Source: Megalobrama amblycephala
Taxonomy: Eukaryota; Chordata; Actinopteri; Cypriniformes; Xenocyprididae
Length of the DNA: 64,000 nucleotides
Direction of reading: 5' to 3'
Assembly: GCF_018812025.1 (NCBI RefSeq)
Contig: NC_063066.1
Location: 12,611,882 to 12,675,881, forward strand
Part shown: positions 21,962 through 32,885 of the stretch, piece after piece
How positions within the stretch are numbered: the first letter of the stretch is position 1
How the letters are laid out: the number at the start of each line of letters is the position of its first letter
Translations under genes and position numbers: made by a program
The notes under the pieces: generated by a model
The model's database searches: none
Seen by the model: only the letters and a program-made list of their open reading frames with translations
Told to the model about the DNA's origin: nothing

Positions 21962-22242
21962 CAGATTCGGCATTATGATTGGTCAGATCACCTGTCAATC
22001 AAACTCCCAGCTAAGGGTGAATTAAGGTGGTCTAGACTGTAATACAAATAGTTGAGTTTGCCAAATGCATAAAATATTTATGACAGATTTTTATGAAAGT
22101 GTTGGACAGTTTCTCTGCTTGACACTCCCATTTTGCAGCAATAATACTGAAGTGAGATGAACAAACAGAGAAATGTATCTTTTTAAATAAAATAGACGTT
22201 TTCCTTTGGGGACATCATTTAAAGTTGGAAAAAGGTAATAAA
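21962..22242. repeat. Local tandem duplication, copy 2
   Basis: This is the second copy of the unit at 21645-21928, separated from it by about 33 bp. The duplicated blocks end together at GGAAAAAGGTAATAAA. Divergence is low, so the duplication is recent relative to most repeats here. Confidence 0.95.
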
Positions 22243-22820
22243 GTCATTTTAATAATGAGATTATCTGCATTCTGAGGAGTTCCACACGACACAATGGTAA
22301 AAACGTTCCGCACACAGATATTATGTTCAAATAAGTGACTTCTGTGTGAGCAAGGGACCTTTTTTGCCCATAAAATTTTGTTGAAATTTCACTAATATGA
22401 CTGCAGCTTTAGATCTCGCTGATCGGACATAGGCCTACAGCAACTCAAAGAAGAACTCTGGTTCTTCAAACAGGCACACACTGGTACTTCCAACTGTTTT
22501 TTTTTTCAGCAGGCAGATATCTTCTAGGATGAGGTCACAAGAGGAAAACCACAAGGACAGTGTGAAAGTAAAATACCCCTGTAAACTGTTACAGTAGCTG
22601 GCTTCTATTTGGTATAAGTTGTCTAACCAGTAACAATGATCTAAAAACCATGACTAGCATTTAGCTGGTCCAAAATAGTCTACTAGTTTGGACCAGCTAA
22701 TAACTAGCTAATTAATGACCAACTTAAAACAGCTAGAAACCACCTACAAGTTACAAAACACAGCTGCATGCTTAAAATAGATTAAGCAGAGCGGAAAGAG
22801 CATTCATGAATGTTGCACCG

Positions 22821-22853
<33 letters not shown>

Positions 22854-23156
22854 CGCAATTAAAATGAAGAGATCCTTAAAATCTTACACAAGCTGTATAA
22901 AATCTCAAGACCACAGCTGCATGTGCGCATATGTTTCTATCCATGTCTGTGTTCGCGGTTTGTAAGTGCTCATGTTGCCTTGACACATAAAATCTTCCCA
23001 CACACTGTTCATGAAGGCCACATGGCTTCTTCCTGGGTCACTAGGCTGAACCCACGCTAAACATCCTGTTAGCATCCTGATAGTGTTCTATTAGCACCCT
23101 ACAAGCAAACCCTTCTGGCCATCTAACCCATTATGCTACCGATGTGCCCAGCAGTC
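22243..23156. other. Gene-free stretch with simple repeats
   Basis: 22590-22760 contains imperfectly repeated CTAGC/GCTGGT motifs (for example GGACCAGCTAATAACTAGCT). A 29-bp A-run lies near 22825-22853. No gene or transposon terminus is recognised. Confidence 0.4.
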
Positions 23157-23294
23157 TCAGAGCAACGTGGGTATCTCTGTGCTTATCAGCTCAAAAACAT
23201 ATTCCGAGTTTGGAGCTTTGAATATGTCAACGAAGTCCTGAATTTGAGTGCGGGGGTTAAGGTTGAGGTAGCTGATGTAATACTCCTGGGCGGC
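23157..23294 (-). other. Candidate terminal exon (45 codons) or pseudo-exon
   Basis: On the minus strand an acceptor-like GATCGGCTCCCCAG ends at 23295. The next 138 bp read AAQEYYISYLNLNPRTQIQD and continue open to a TGA at 23157-23159 (45 codons plus stop). The composition is protein-like and richer in GC than the neighbourhood. Immediately upstream, in a different frame, YLERKDYSTHLHPTYDRLP is also protein-like, so this could be one frame-shifted exon, two exons, or chance. I do not recognise the protein. There is no partner exon in the window. Confidence 0.25.
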
Positions 23295-23401
23295 CTGGGG
23301 AGCCGATCGTAGGTGGGATGTAGGTGTGTGCTATAGTCTTTTCTCTCCAGGTAGGAGCTACGTACGACTAGCAAATAGAGCGAGAGGGTGAGAGAGAACA
23401 T

Positions 23402-24760
23402 GAATAATGTTTTGTATTTTTATATTCACCTCCCCTCCTTTGCTTTCTCATAGGGAAACTTGTGGCTCTCAGATGTTGAAATCATTAGCATAAACATTAC
23501 AAAGGAAACGAAAGCACAACACATGCTCACAAATGCCTTATCCTGCAAATCCTGTACTCCAGAGACATGCAGCATGAATACGCCATCTCATAAAACTGTG
23601 CCAAGGTTACGTGTAGCTTTGCTTCTTAAATCTTATTTTCATGTGCGGTTTCCCACAAAAGGCCAGGTACGACACATTCGCAAACACCCACAAGAAAACA
23701 CAATACTTCGGTACAAAATAATCCAAGCATGAACCAAACAGTATTGTAATTGCTAACAGCAATTACAGCAAAGTAAAGAAAGCAGTATAGTGTGGCCAAG
23801 AAGAAAAAATGGCTCCTGTGGTGTCTTTTACTGTTCATTTTATCCGGCGAGGCTCATTTAGCAAATGCATATGTGTACTATCGACACCTGATTCATCTCT
23901 GACGCGCATTTCTTTTAACTGGAACAGCAATCATCCTGCAATTTTCCTTGATCAAACAGACCTAAATAAAAATGAGCAAACTGGTTTCCTAACCGTCAAA
24001 ATGAATTGCTAATAAAGTGATTGGGAGTTTGTTGAATAATTCTTCAGTTTTTGGAGGGAAGTTGTGAGAACAAGGTTTCTGTGCAGCTGTCAGCATTGCC
24101 TTGGGCAGTCATATGGATGAGCCGGATGGAATAATCAATGACACCTGTCAGCAATGAAAGCTCATCATGTGTGAGGACAAAAAGCTTTCCCAGTCAGGTG
24201 AACAGTGGTTCTCACAGCACAAGCATAACGCTGGCAGAATAGATAAAGTCAGCAAGACACTCACGTCCTGTACTTTCTTCATTGCAACTGCTCACTCCCT
24301 GACAGCAGTGCATCACGGGACAAATTTTTTTCTAGTGGGCTGGTCAACTTGCGAGCTGGATGTCGAAACCAAATTAGCACACAATGTACTGTAAACATCC
24401 TGGCGTACACATAGGACCCCGCAGTGCTATCCACTTATTACACATTCACCACACAGTTCTGCACATTCACACTCCTCTCACTGAAAATGATTTGTGTCTT
24501 ACACAAGTAACCTTGTGTAAGCATACTTCCCTACCTGCTGCTGGCCACTTCTCTTGCTATCTGTCAGCACATTAATCTCTCACAGAACATTGACTGGATC
24601 CTACTTAAAAAATAAATAAATAATTAAATTCAAAAAAGTTAATCAAGCCAGTAAATCCATAAAACAAATTAAAATTAAAATGTGTGAAAATCCCTGCTTT
24701 TGCTATTCTATTTGTCTAGGATTTGATAGTGAATTTTATTCTTGACTTTGATTAATAAAA
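23402..24760. other. Gene-free, low-repeat sequence
   Basis: Open readings here are short and lack protein-like composition or splice context. No repeat terminus was recognised. It may be ordinary single-copy intergenic or intronic DNA. Confidence 0.45.
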
Positions 24761-24762
24761 TA

Positions 24763-24885
24763 TAGCAGTCAACATTTGAAGTGGATCAAAACCTTTCATC
24801 AAAGTTGTCCCAAAACCTTCTTCTTAGGACAACTTAGTTCTGACAACTTTGCTGAACTTTTTTGATCCACTTCAAATGTTGACTA

Positions 24886-24886
<1 letters not shown>
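24763..24886. mobile_element. 124-bp palindromic MITE, AGCAGTCAACATTTGAAGTG ends
   Basis: AGCAGTCAACATTTGAAGTG on the left is mirrored by CACTTCAAATGTTGACTACT on the right. Inner boxes (AAAGTTGTCCCAAAACCTTC and the complement-like AGGACAACTTAGTTCTGACA) also pair. It lies directly against a TA microsatellite on its right side. Confidence 0.8.

Positions 24887-24890
<4 letters not shown>

Positions 24891-24946
<56 letters not shown>
24891..24946. repeat. (TA)28 microsatellite
   Basis: There are 56 uninterrupted bases of alternating TA, followed by a degenerate TACATATACACACATA tail. It abuts the MITE at 24763-24886. Confidence 0.98.
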
Positions 24947-24952
<6 letters not shown>

Positions 24953-25020
24953 CACACATACGGGACTGTTGAAAGCTCGAATCTGATTGGTTGACCAGCG
25001 TTCTAAGGTGTACAAATATG

Positions 25021-26421
25021 CTGCGTCCCAATTCGCCTACTTATACTACGCCCTAAAAGTATATACTCTTCCTGTGAACAAAAAGTAGGCTACTTACTTT
25101 TGAGTGTGTAGCAAAAGAGTAGACAAGCTTTGGGACATACTATCACGTCATACAATCGCGTCTTTTCTCTCTGTCGCATCCATAGACAGTAAAAGAAATG
25201 GACACAGCGACCCCATTGGAACTCAACTGAGACAAGTGAAGCCCATTTTTAGCGATTTTTAGCACTTCCGTTTCTGACGCGCAGACTCAAACTAAGCTTG
25301 ATGACGTCAGCAACCTGTCTGACAGATGTAAATCTTCTAGTAGCTGTGCGTGATAAACTGCCATCGTTAATCTTGCAGAGACGGCGAGCTTGAGCGGGGA
25401 GTTCTTTGGCGTGAGTGAGCAGGAGTAATTATTCTGATTAATTATTTTGTATAGTATTTTAAAATGTAACGCCAGTACGCCATATTAAGTTAATGCATAC
25501 TATTGCCTGCGAGCTTCTCCTCCTGTCTGTACGGTAATTTCTCTACTGTGCGACAGAGAGTCGAGTGGTTATGACGCAATCGTTAGCCTATTTTTACAAA
25601 AACTGTTTCTACGGGGCCATAATGTAACATAGAAGGTAATGGAGCCCTTTATACATTGTCGTGTATCTTTAGAAATAAATAATGGACAAATTGAGTCTTT
25701 AAACGCCTCAGATGTAAAGTTATTTGCTGTCAAAGTGACGCCAAAATGAATGGGAGTCAATGGGATGGCTAACGCAAGTGAAGTTCTGCTACAAGATGGC
25801 GGCACGCGGCCGACTTCAACTTCCGGTCGACTTCCTTGGGCACTGGTCGCATCCTGTCACCGTAAACTGGCCTGTCAATCATCTTCATCCTCCACATCCT
25901 CCACATTTCATTTAGCTAATTTCCTACCGTATTGGAGAGAAATGCAGCACTTTGATCTGCAGTCGCGGGTCTTTCATGTGGAGAACTCTCCTCATAGTAA
26001 TGCATAATGATGCATTTAAAAGTTAATGGCCATTTGGATCTTTATAAAAGTCTACATTGTTATTTGCTGATGAAAAATAACACGAATAACATTAAATATG
26101 TTTTTTCTATCAGGTTAAACTGATTATTAGTCACTCAAACCTCTCAGCGTCGATCGCGCATATCCGCCATGTTTTGTAGTTTTTTAACATTTTTTACTCG
26201 TGTTTGTAGTATTGAACTGAATCCTCGTCCAATGCGCAATGGGTTGTGGGCAATATTAGCCTTTATAGTGTGCACGGATCCACACTTCGAAAATCTACCG
26301 GAAATAGTAGACCATCCGGGGACTTTTGGCAAACTCTTTTCAACATACTATGCTTTGGGACACACTTATTTTAATCTCACATACTATTTAGGATGGATAG
26401 TATGGACATTGGAACGCAGGG
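25021..26421. mobile_element. Non-autonomous DNA transposon split by an insertion
   Basis: CTGCGTCCCAATTCGCCTAC (from 25021) is matched in inverted form by the right end near 26380-26421, which reads CTGCGTTCCAATGTCCATAC on the minus strand. Subterminal TTTGGGACATACTATC and CATACTATGCTTTGGGACAC also mirror each other. The element is interrupted at 25182-25845 by a second insertion. The reading on the + strand at 26169-26447 is non-coding repeat sequence. The superfamily is not resolved. Confidence 0.7.
25182..25845. mobile_element. 664-bp insertion with 9-bp direct repeats GTCGCATCC
   Basis: The insert starts ATAGACAGTAAAAGAAATGG and ends CTTCCTTGGGCACTG. The 9-bp sequence GTCGCATCC occurs directly at both borders (25173-25181 and 25846-25854), as expected for a target-site duplication. 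No convincing terminal inverted repeats or poly(A) tail are visible. No transposase is encoded. Nine-base duplications are typical of Mutator-like elements, but that is only suggestive. Confidence 0.65.
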
Positions 26422-27138
26422 ATATTTTCAGGGAAACGCACGGCTAAAGTAGTTCTAGCAGGTCTTGACCACATTGCAGTTCCATATCACTTCGCCAAAT
26501 GTCTACAGCCGCAAAAAGAAACAAAACCCACACCGACACCAACCAAGCAAATAAACATAGTAAACAATAGGATGAAAATGACAAATTGTTGTCATGGTTT
26601 TTGCCACAAAATACATTTTATTGTGTCCTGAATGCACATACTCTCTCCTGTTCTGTCTCTCTCTTTCAAACGCACACATGTTCTGTATAGTAGCTACAGA
26701 CACACACTCGCACAGAAAAGTTTGGTCAGCGCTGCTCTGACGAATTAATCAGTAAAATAGTTTAGCAACTTAAGATACATGACTCACCAGTGAGGTAATA
26801 ACTGTGCGGTTCTTGAGATAAACTTATAGTTTCGCTATTAGTAGAGACAATGCTGCCGTTAGAGATGCACAGATCAGGTAGGCTAATTCATGCTGCTTAT
26901 TCTCATGCTTCTCTCTCTCTCTCTCACTGCATTAATAACTGTATCAATGTTATTATTCAAGCATTCGCTACTAGTTCTGAAATGACGTTGTGGAATAAGC
27001 AATGGAGGCTTGGGATGAGATGCGTAAGAAATTATTCCCACACACAAGAGTGTTTCAAGGGCAAAAACCTGACAAATGTTTTGAAATACAACATCGGAAC
27101 AGTGTCTTGAGGTGTGGTAAGCATAGTATAAGCAGAAT
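26422..27138. other. Gene-free sequence
   Basis: A CT microsatellite lies near 26912-26928. Nothing else is recognised. Confidence 0.5.
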
Positions 27139-27253
27139 AATTGACTCTGGGCCATTGAATTCTTAAAAAAATAAAAAATAACGCACACCCGTGGCTGCAT
27201 TACCACCTCGGGTGTGCATTATTTTCTAAGAATTCAACAGCCCAGAGTCAATT
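27139..27253. repeat. 115-bp hairpin element, AATTGACTCTGGGC ends
   Basis: The two halves are near-perfect inverted copies: AATTGACTCTGGGCCATTGA pairs with the right end, AATTCAACAGCCCAGAGTCAATT read in parts, and CGCACACCCG pairs with CGGGTGTGC around a short loop. It is a compact MITE or other foldback sequence with no coding potential. Confidence 0.85.
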
Positions 27254-28889
27254 TTTCACAAGATTGTGACAAATCAATGTTTATATATGCTCAGTTTGAT
27301 GTATAGGTTACTTTGGAATATAGAGAAGGAACATTGGTTCCAATGATGGATAAAGATTTTATAAATAATAATTTTGCAAGTATTCAAAGATATTAAAGTG
27401 GAAAAAGCATTTGGAATAAATAACGTTTGGTGCCTTCCCAAAGTGTACATTTTCATCAGACATTCATGGTAATTTTATAGGACTGCTCCAGCTGAAAATG
27501 AATTGTATTTGTGGTGAACTTTTTTTAGAGCAGCTTACACTTCCCTCTGCACTGTTGGCCATCCCATCCTACTTCTGCTACTGTCTGTCTTTACAAGTCT
27601 CTTCTCCTTCTAGAAAGTAAACATGGTGGAGGATAGATGTTCAGTACCAGGATCAGAAATTAACTTCTCTAATAAGAGGGAATACTTGCACCCTGGAATT
27701 GATTCTTATGCTGAATATTTAAATTTAATCAGTTCATTTAATCATTCAGAATACTAGTCTGTTACATTGCTAAGATGGCACAAAAGCTGCAGCTGGCATG
27801 TTTATTTAAACATACACAGTCTGTTTAATGGTGCTCAAAGGGAGCATAAATGTATTTAAACAACAATTGCATCATTTTTTAGATTATAAAATTAAAAGGA
27901 AAAAAAAGGGGAAAAAAGGGGGAAAAAAAGGAACTTTGGTGGCATTTTTTCCCCAAGCCCTCGATAATTCCATATCTGTTCAGCACAGTCCTGCACAGAT
28001 CAAATCAAGTTAATAATCACCCCATTTGACACATTAATAGATGTTTGTTTATTAATCGAATTGTGTTGCTTTTGCAATGTGAAAATGGCTGTTTCAGACA
28101 TATCAGTGAAAATCAATACATATAAATCCTGTTTGGTTTTATACCATATTCAGCTATAGTATTGCAAATCTGCAAAAAAAAAAAAAAAAAAAAAACCTGC
28201 AATGAATCTATGTGATAGTAACTAAAGTATCTCTCTCTCCATTTCTCTTATCACACATTCAAACACAAAGACACACTGCCAAGTACACACATTTTTCTGA
28301 AACCTAATAATCCTTGCATGCATATTGTGATGGGAAAGGCAGACAAGGCGATTAATTGGCTCCCCACTCGAGTGACAGGTACAGTGGAAATTTAAACTCT
28401 GCGACAGGAAAGAGGGTGATATTAAGTAGTGAAAGCAGTGCATTAAATTATAAACCTCCCATCAGTCACCCCCCCCCCCACACACACACACATACACACT
28501 CACACTGAGCACACTGAGCAGATGAATTGTCTGCTGTCAATTCTTCTTTCTTAAATGCATGCAGGGCTGGAATCATTAGCCGTTCCTGGCCCTGGAGCGA
28601 GAGAGGCTGACAGAGAGATCTTTAACTGTAATAGATGTCAGACTTAGCGAGACTCTCTTCATAAGTGCCAATCTGCAGCCGCACAGGTAGCAGCTGGGGA
28701 GGAGAGCCAAGGAAGAATAATGATGAAGAGAAAAGGACAGGAAAGGGAGGCTGAGAGAGAAAGAGAGAGAGGGGGGGCTTTTAAAGTCTCTTTTTTTGCA
28801 AAAGGTTTAAACGTTCAAAAAAAAAAGCACATAAATGATGACAAAACAAAATAATTAAAAAAAAGACCATTCAATTCTTCTTCTTTTTT
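27254..28889. other. Gene-free stretch with simple repeats and a possible conserved block
   Basis: Simple sequence includes an A/G-rich tract at 27896-27930, an A-run at 28174-28194 and a C-run followed by CA repeats at 28471-28495. About 28555-28720 is GC-balanced and unrepeated (GGAATCATTAGCCGTTCCTG) and could be conserved non-coding DNA. Confidence 0.35.
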
Positions 28890-29215
28890 TTTTTTTTTTT
28901 TCTTTTTTTTTACGAAATACTTTTATTCAGCAAGGACTTGCAAAAAAGTCACAAAAGATTTCTATTGAAAATGAATACTGTTCTTTTGAACATTCTATTC
29001 ATCAAAGAATCCTGAAAAAAGTACTTCAGATTTGAATAAATTACATTTTAAAACAGAAAAAAAACAAAACAGTTATTTTAATTTGGAATAATAGTTCACA
29101 ATATTACATTTTACTATAGTTTTGATCAAATAAATGCAGCATTGATTAGCAAAAGAGATTCTTTCAAAAATATTTTAAAAAATCTTACTGGCCCCAAACG
29201 TTTAAAGGAAGTGTA
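28890..29215 (-). mobile_element. Dispersed inverted-repeat element, copy 2
   Basis: This shares TTTTGAACATTCTATTCATC, AAGAATCCTGAAAAAAGTAC and TTACTGGCCCCAAACGTTTA with the family at 9288-9660 (in opposite orientation) and with 45190-45348. It is non-coding. The T-rich left edge prevents an exact border. Confidence 0.7.
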
Positions 29216-30266
29216 TACTGTATTCACAGTGAGCCTTAAAAGTTTCTTAATATGAAACACAAATACATTGCAAATACAATTATTTATACCCAGCGTATTG
29301 AACGTAGAATATTTAAAGTTGTTGACATATGCAAATTCTATCTTTACATGACATTTTATTAATCTATTTGAAAAATCGATACAACTTTACTTGGACGCCC
29401 AGCCTGTCAATTTCCTTTTACATGACAATCATATTTCAATAAGACATGTTACTAAACTTACGTGCTACCTTCTTCTGAACTTACATATAAGGCTATACAA
29501 AATAGTTTCCTGTTTGTGATTGACAGGATTATGTTCCTCCCCAAACTCCATTTAGAGTCCTGGAGTCTCTGGGTGAAGGTGCAACACCTTCACACACATT
29601 ACGTAGAGAACTTTGTGAGGGTATTTCCAGCTGAGGTGTTTAAGGGCAAGCAGACCCCCTGCAGCTGAAATTCTTAGCTCAGGAAACACTGAGATTTGTT
29701 CATCCTCATCATGTCTCTAATGAGTATATAGTCCTGTGGAACCAACTCTGCGCCAAATGAACTGACCTGATGCCAAGCCTTGAAGCCAATTTATCTGCAG
29801 ATATCCATCCAATCATGCTAACTAAATGGCCAACTTTGGTTATACCTCAAGTCTTCCTGCAAAAAAAAAAGAAAAATGGTTTATTCTTCAACCACAAACT
29901 CTGTGCACCATTTAGCTGAAATTGATCCATCTGTTCAAAAACAATCTATAGAACTAGATAAAGGTCAAGGCTAAATTTCCACAAGACAAAGATCCCATGC
30001 TGTCCACTCTCCTCAAGCGGGCACAGGCCACCTCAGAAAAGCTCACATTCTCCCCAGTCTGAAAGCTTTCACTCTGCATCTTATGTCCACTGAAAACACA
30101 GTGTATTTAAATCCAGTTTTCCTCCACTACTAATAACTCACTTTTTGTGATCCAGCAAATTAATGTGCTATTTATCAGGTCACTGTACATTTTTTTTGCT
30201 GAAGAGAAATGGGAATGAAAGCTTATTTGATCTGCTTTCAACTCATAATTGAAATTAAATGATTGA
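29216..30266. other. Gene-free sequence
   Basis: No protein-like ORF, RNA gene or repeat terminus was recognised between the dispersed element and the THAP-bearing element. Confidence 0.5.
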
Positions 30267-30562
30267 TTAAAGGGCACCTATTATGCAAAATTCACATTTA
30301 CATGGTGTTTGACCATAAATGTGTGTTGGCAGTGTGTGAGCAAAACCACCCTAGAATGGGAAAAATCCACCCAGTGGTTTTTTTACAATCTCAATAATTC
30401 ATAAGCACTGTCTCAGAATGCCCTGTTCTAAGATTGCTCTCACTGTGACGTAGAATTGCGCTAAGCCCCACCCACGTGGTTTGATTGACAATCTGGTTTT
30501 GGCATAGACCCCGCCCTCGGTGATCGGTCAACCATCCTCCATTGTTTCAACGACAGCCGGTA

Positions 30563-30847
30563 ATGTCTCCTAAGAAACATAAGTGTTCTGTTGTGGGATG
30601 TAATAATGAACATTGTTTTTTTCACTTACTTCCGACATCAGAGCCACTGAAAACGCAGTGGATGGATTTTATTTACGAAGGAAAGGCGCCACTCAAAATT
30701 CCAAAATACGTTTATGTTTGCGCGAATCATTTTTTGACCGACTGTTTTGAGAACGAGGGTCAATTCAAAGCAGGTCTTGCTTCAAAGTTAATCCTCAAGT
30801 GTGGATCGTTGCCTACTGTTCGCGATCCAACGTCACCTCCAGAAGAA
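30563..30847 (+). pseudogene. THAP zinc-finger exon within the TTAA element
   Basis: Starting at ATG 30563, the reading MSPKKHKCSVVGCNNEHCFF leads a complete-looking THAP DNA-binding domain. It has a C2CH zinc set at Cys8, Cys13, Cys53 and His56 (CANHF), a conserved Trp33, and a proline in the closing LPTVRDP segment. Cys13 and Cys53 are 39 residues apart, inside the family range. After 95 codons, GAAGAA is followed by GTACGT, a splice-donor-like site, so this may be the first coding exon of a split transposase gene. The reading continues 11 codons to a stop if unspliced. The downstream catalytic exons are absent. I chose the ATG over earlier near-cognate starts because it sits directly before the domain. 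Confidence 0.8.
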
Positions 30848-31395
30848 GTACGTGTATTTAATGTTTTTTGAGCAAATAGTCATTTCAGTCGATGTCAGCC
30901 AGTTCAATAACAAATGCGTCTAAAGTTGATGTTGTCGTCGTAGAATGTCTGTGTATATAATTTAAACCTTGTTTGTATAGTGTGTATCCACACGTATATA
31001 TATATATATTTTTTAAAGATATTGTATTAAAAACTGTGTATGTTTTCCGGGATGGTCTACCATACATGATGGAGTGACTTGAAGTTGTTTCATCCGTCTT
31101 GTAACCTTTGATACAACAAATAGTGTCAGACAGTTTTATGTCACGTATTATTTTTTGCAACAATTACAAATGTAAATAAATTAATACCTGTTCTATCTCC
31201 CTGCAGCATATATTTTCTGGTTCTGTAGCTATCTTCTCACATTTGCCACATAAGCACCTGTACGACAAGTAATGTCAACATGATGCAACCGTTCCCTCGC
31301 ATAAATATAATTTCGTTTGTACTTAGCAAACGTTATCACAGTATTTGTGTTTGTAGTTTCAAAAAATTGCGCGGACGTTATCACAGTGTGTGTGT

Positions 31396-31421
31396 GTGTG
31401 TGTGTGTGTGTTGCACATCCA
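31396..31421. repeat. GT dinucleotide microsatellite
   Basis: About 13 GT units lie within the THAP-bearing element. Confidence 0.95.
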
Positions 31422-32244
31422 TAATTGCAAAGGGGACGCGATGAAAACTCTATAAGTACATAAATGTATCAAATAACCATTCAGAGACGTCCTGCTCCAT
31501 TCTCAATTGTGTTTCTTCTGCCGGAGTCTCTTCATCATCTGGGTCTGATTCCGGTTCAAACATGTACGGCTGAATGCCATACAAAACAGCGGGTCTCTCA
31601 CTCTCAGCCATTCTGCTTCTACCGACTGTTTATTGCCATAGGTATGCAAGTTACGCCCTCATCCAAAGGCAGGGCGGGGATATGCAGCTCATTTATATTT
31701 AAGGTGGTATACACCAAAACAGCTCTTTTTAAAACAGGCCCCAAAAATGACATTTTCAAATGGTTATAATAAATTAACTGTGGGGTATTTTGTGCTGAAA
31801 CTTCACAAATACATTCTGGGGACACCCAAGACCAATATTACATCTTGTAAAAAGGGGCATAATAGGTGCCCTTTAAAACTTCTGTTTTCAAAAAACACAT
31901 GAATGCTTTGTACAGATGGATGCTTAGCTCCTCTCCTAGCAGGTCACTCACACTGGGCTACGGTATTGTATTACACTGACTAATGAGGGGGAAAATACTT
32001 TCATTAAATACATCTCACAAAATAGACAGACAAAGCCATCACGCTCACCAATGCTCCCAGCATGCACCAGAGAGACTTTTAAGGACAAAATTGTACGCTA
32101 ATACATCAATAGCTTTTAAAACTTACTTCATTAGAATAAAAAATAAAATCAACTTTGAATAATTATTATTTTTTTTTTAATAAATGTGTATTTTCCCCCA
32201 ATGAACTTCAAAGTTAAAAGTAAGTTATTACCCATCACTGATTT

Positions 32245-32335
32245 GTACAAGAACAGGGTGAATGTGATTCAGTGGCCAAGTATGTCTCCTGATCTGAGCC
32301 CAAACGAACACCTATGGAACACCGATCACTTAGCT
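32245..32335 (+). pseudogene. Tc1-like transposase fragment around the third catalytic acid
   Basis: The reading RVNIVQ-like NRVNVIQWPSMSPDLSPNEH, followed by LW, matches the Tc1 motif W-P-x-x-S-P-D-L-x-P-x-E-x-x-W that carries the last acidic residue of the DDE/D catalytic triad. The Glu is retained. Only this short segment survives; upstream and downstream frames are non-coding and no terminal repeat is nearby. It cannot encode a functional enzyme. Confidence 0.85.
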
Positions 32336-32885
32336 CATATCACATCAAACCGTGCAAATGATTACTGTTGTTATACTTTGTTCTCAAATTGTTCATGTTA
32401 ACAACATCAGCATTGCGTTAGTGTGTATTAGCGTTACCTGTAGATTCCAATTTCTGTAGCCACTCTGCAGTCAGAAGTCTTTTGTTTTTGTCTATGGGTG
32501 AATCTCCAGTTGTCACTTATGATTGTCATTTGGACCTTTCTGGATTACAATCTGCCATCAAAATGATAAATTTAATTATTTCAGCTGCTGTGAGAAAAGG
32601 CTATAAATGATCCACTACCAGCAGCATCCTTTATGCATAGTCTACTAGTTGGGATTCCTTCCTTTCTGTTTACAGATGTGACGTAATGGCACAAAGACGG
32701 ATGGCTGCATGCTCGAATTTCCCGCGGAAACCCACCAGTACCAATTTTATTTTAAAACATTTTTACAAGCTTACTGTTGTGAATCAGGTTAAGGTAAGGA
32801 GATAGTTTTGAACATTGGCTGGTTATGTACTTGCTCTAAAATTGATTTTGGATAATTTTTAACCAAAAATTACGAACTGCAGCTT
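32336..32885. other. Unassigned sequence ending in a TTAA-type terminus
   Basis: The segment ends in AATTACGAACTGCAGCTTTAA (read as two parts, AATTACGAAC and TGCAGCTTTAA), which resembles the right terminus of a TTAA-type MITE. The left terminus was not located, so the element, if real, is incomplete. The tandem array at 32886 begins directly beyond it. Confidence 0.35.

Larger units (their letters stand above)
30271..31872 (+). mobile_element. TTAA-flanked element carrying a THAP exon (Kolobok-like), 1602 bp
   Basis: The ends AGGGCACCTATTATGCAAAA and GGGGCATAATAGGTGCCCT are inverted copies, flanked by TTAA at 30267-30270 and 31873-31876. Right-hand subterminal sequence (GACCAATATTACATCTTGTA) resembles that of the AGGTGCCC elements at 18423 and 37017. 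The left part encodes a THAP zinc finger (30563-30847). THAP domains plus TTAA duplication are known for Kolobok transposons, so this is most simply an internally deleted Kolobok-type element. No DDE catalytic domain is visible, so it is not autonomous. Confidence 0.85.

Noticed and set aside
24834..25031. ORF across the TA microsatellite
   Set aside because: The Tyr-Ile repeat is simply the TA run, and the rest is MITE sequence.
26169..26447. 92-codon plus-strand ORF
   Set aside because: It lies inside a non-autonomous DNA transposon and runs into its terminal repeat.
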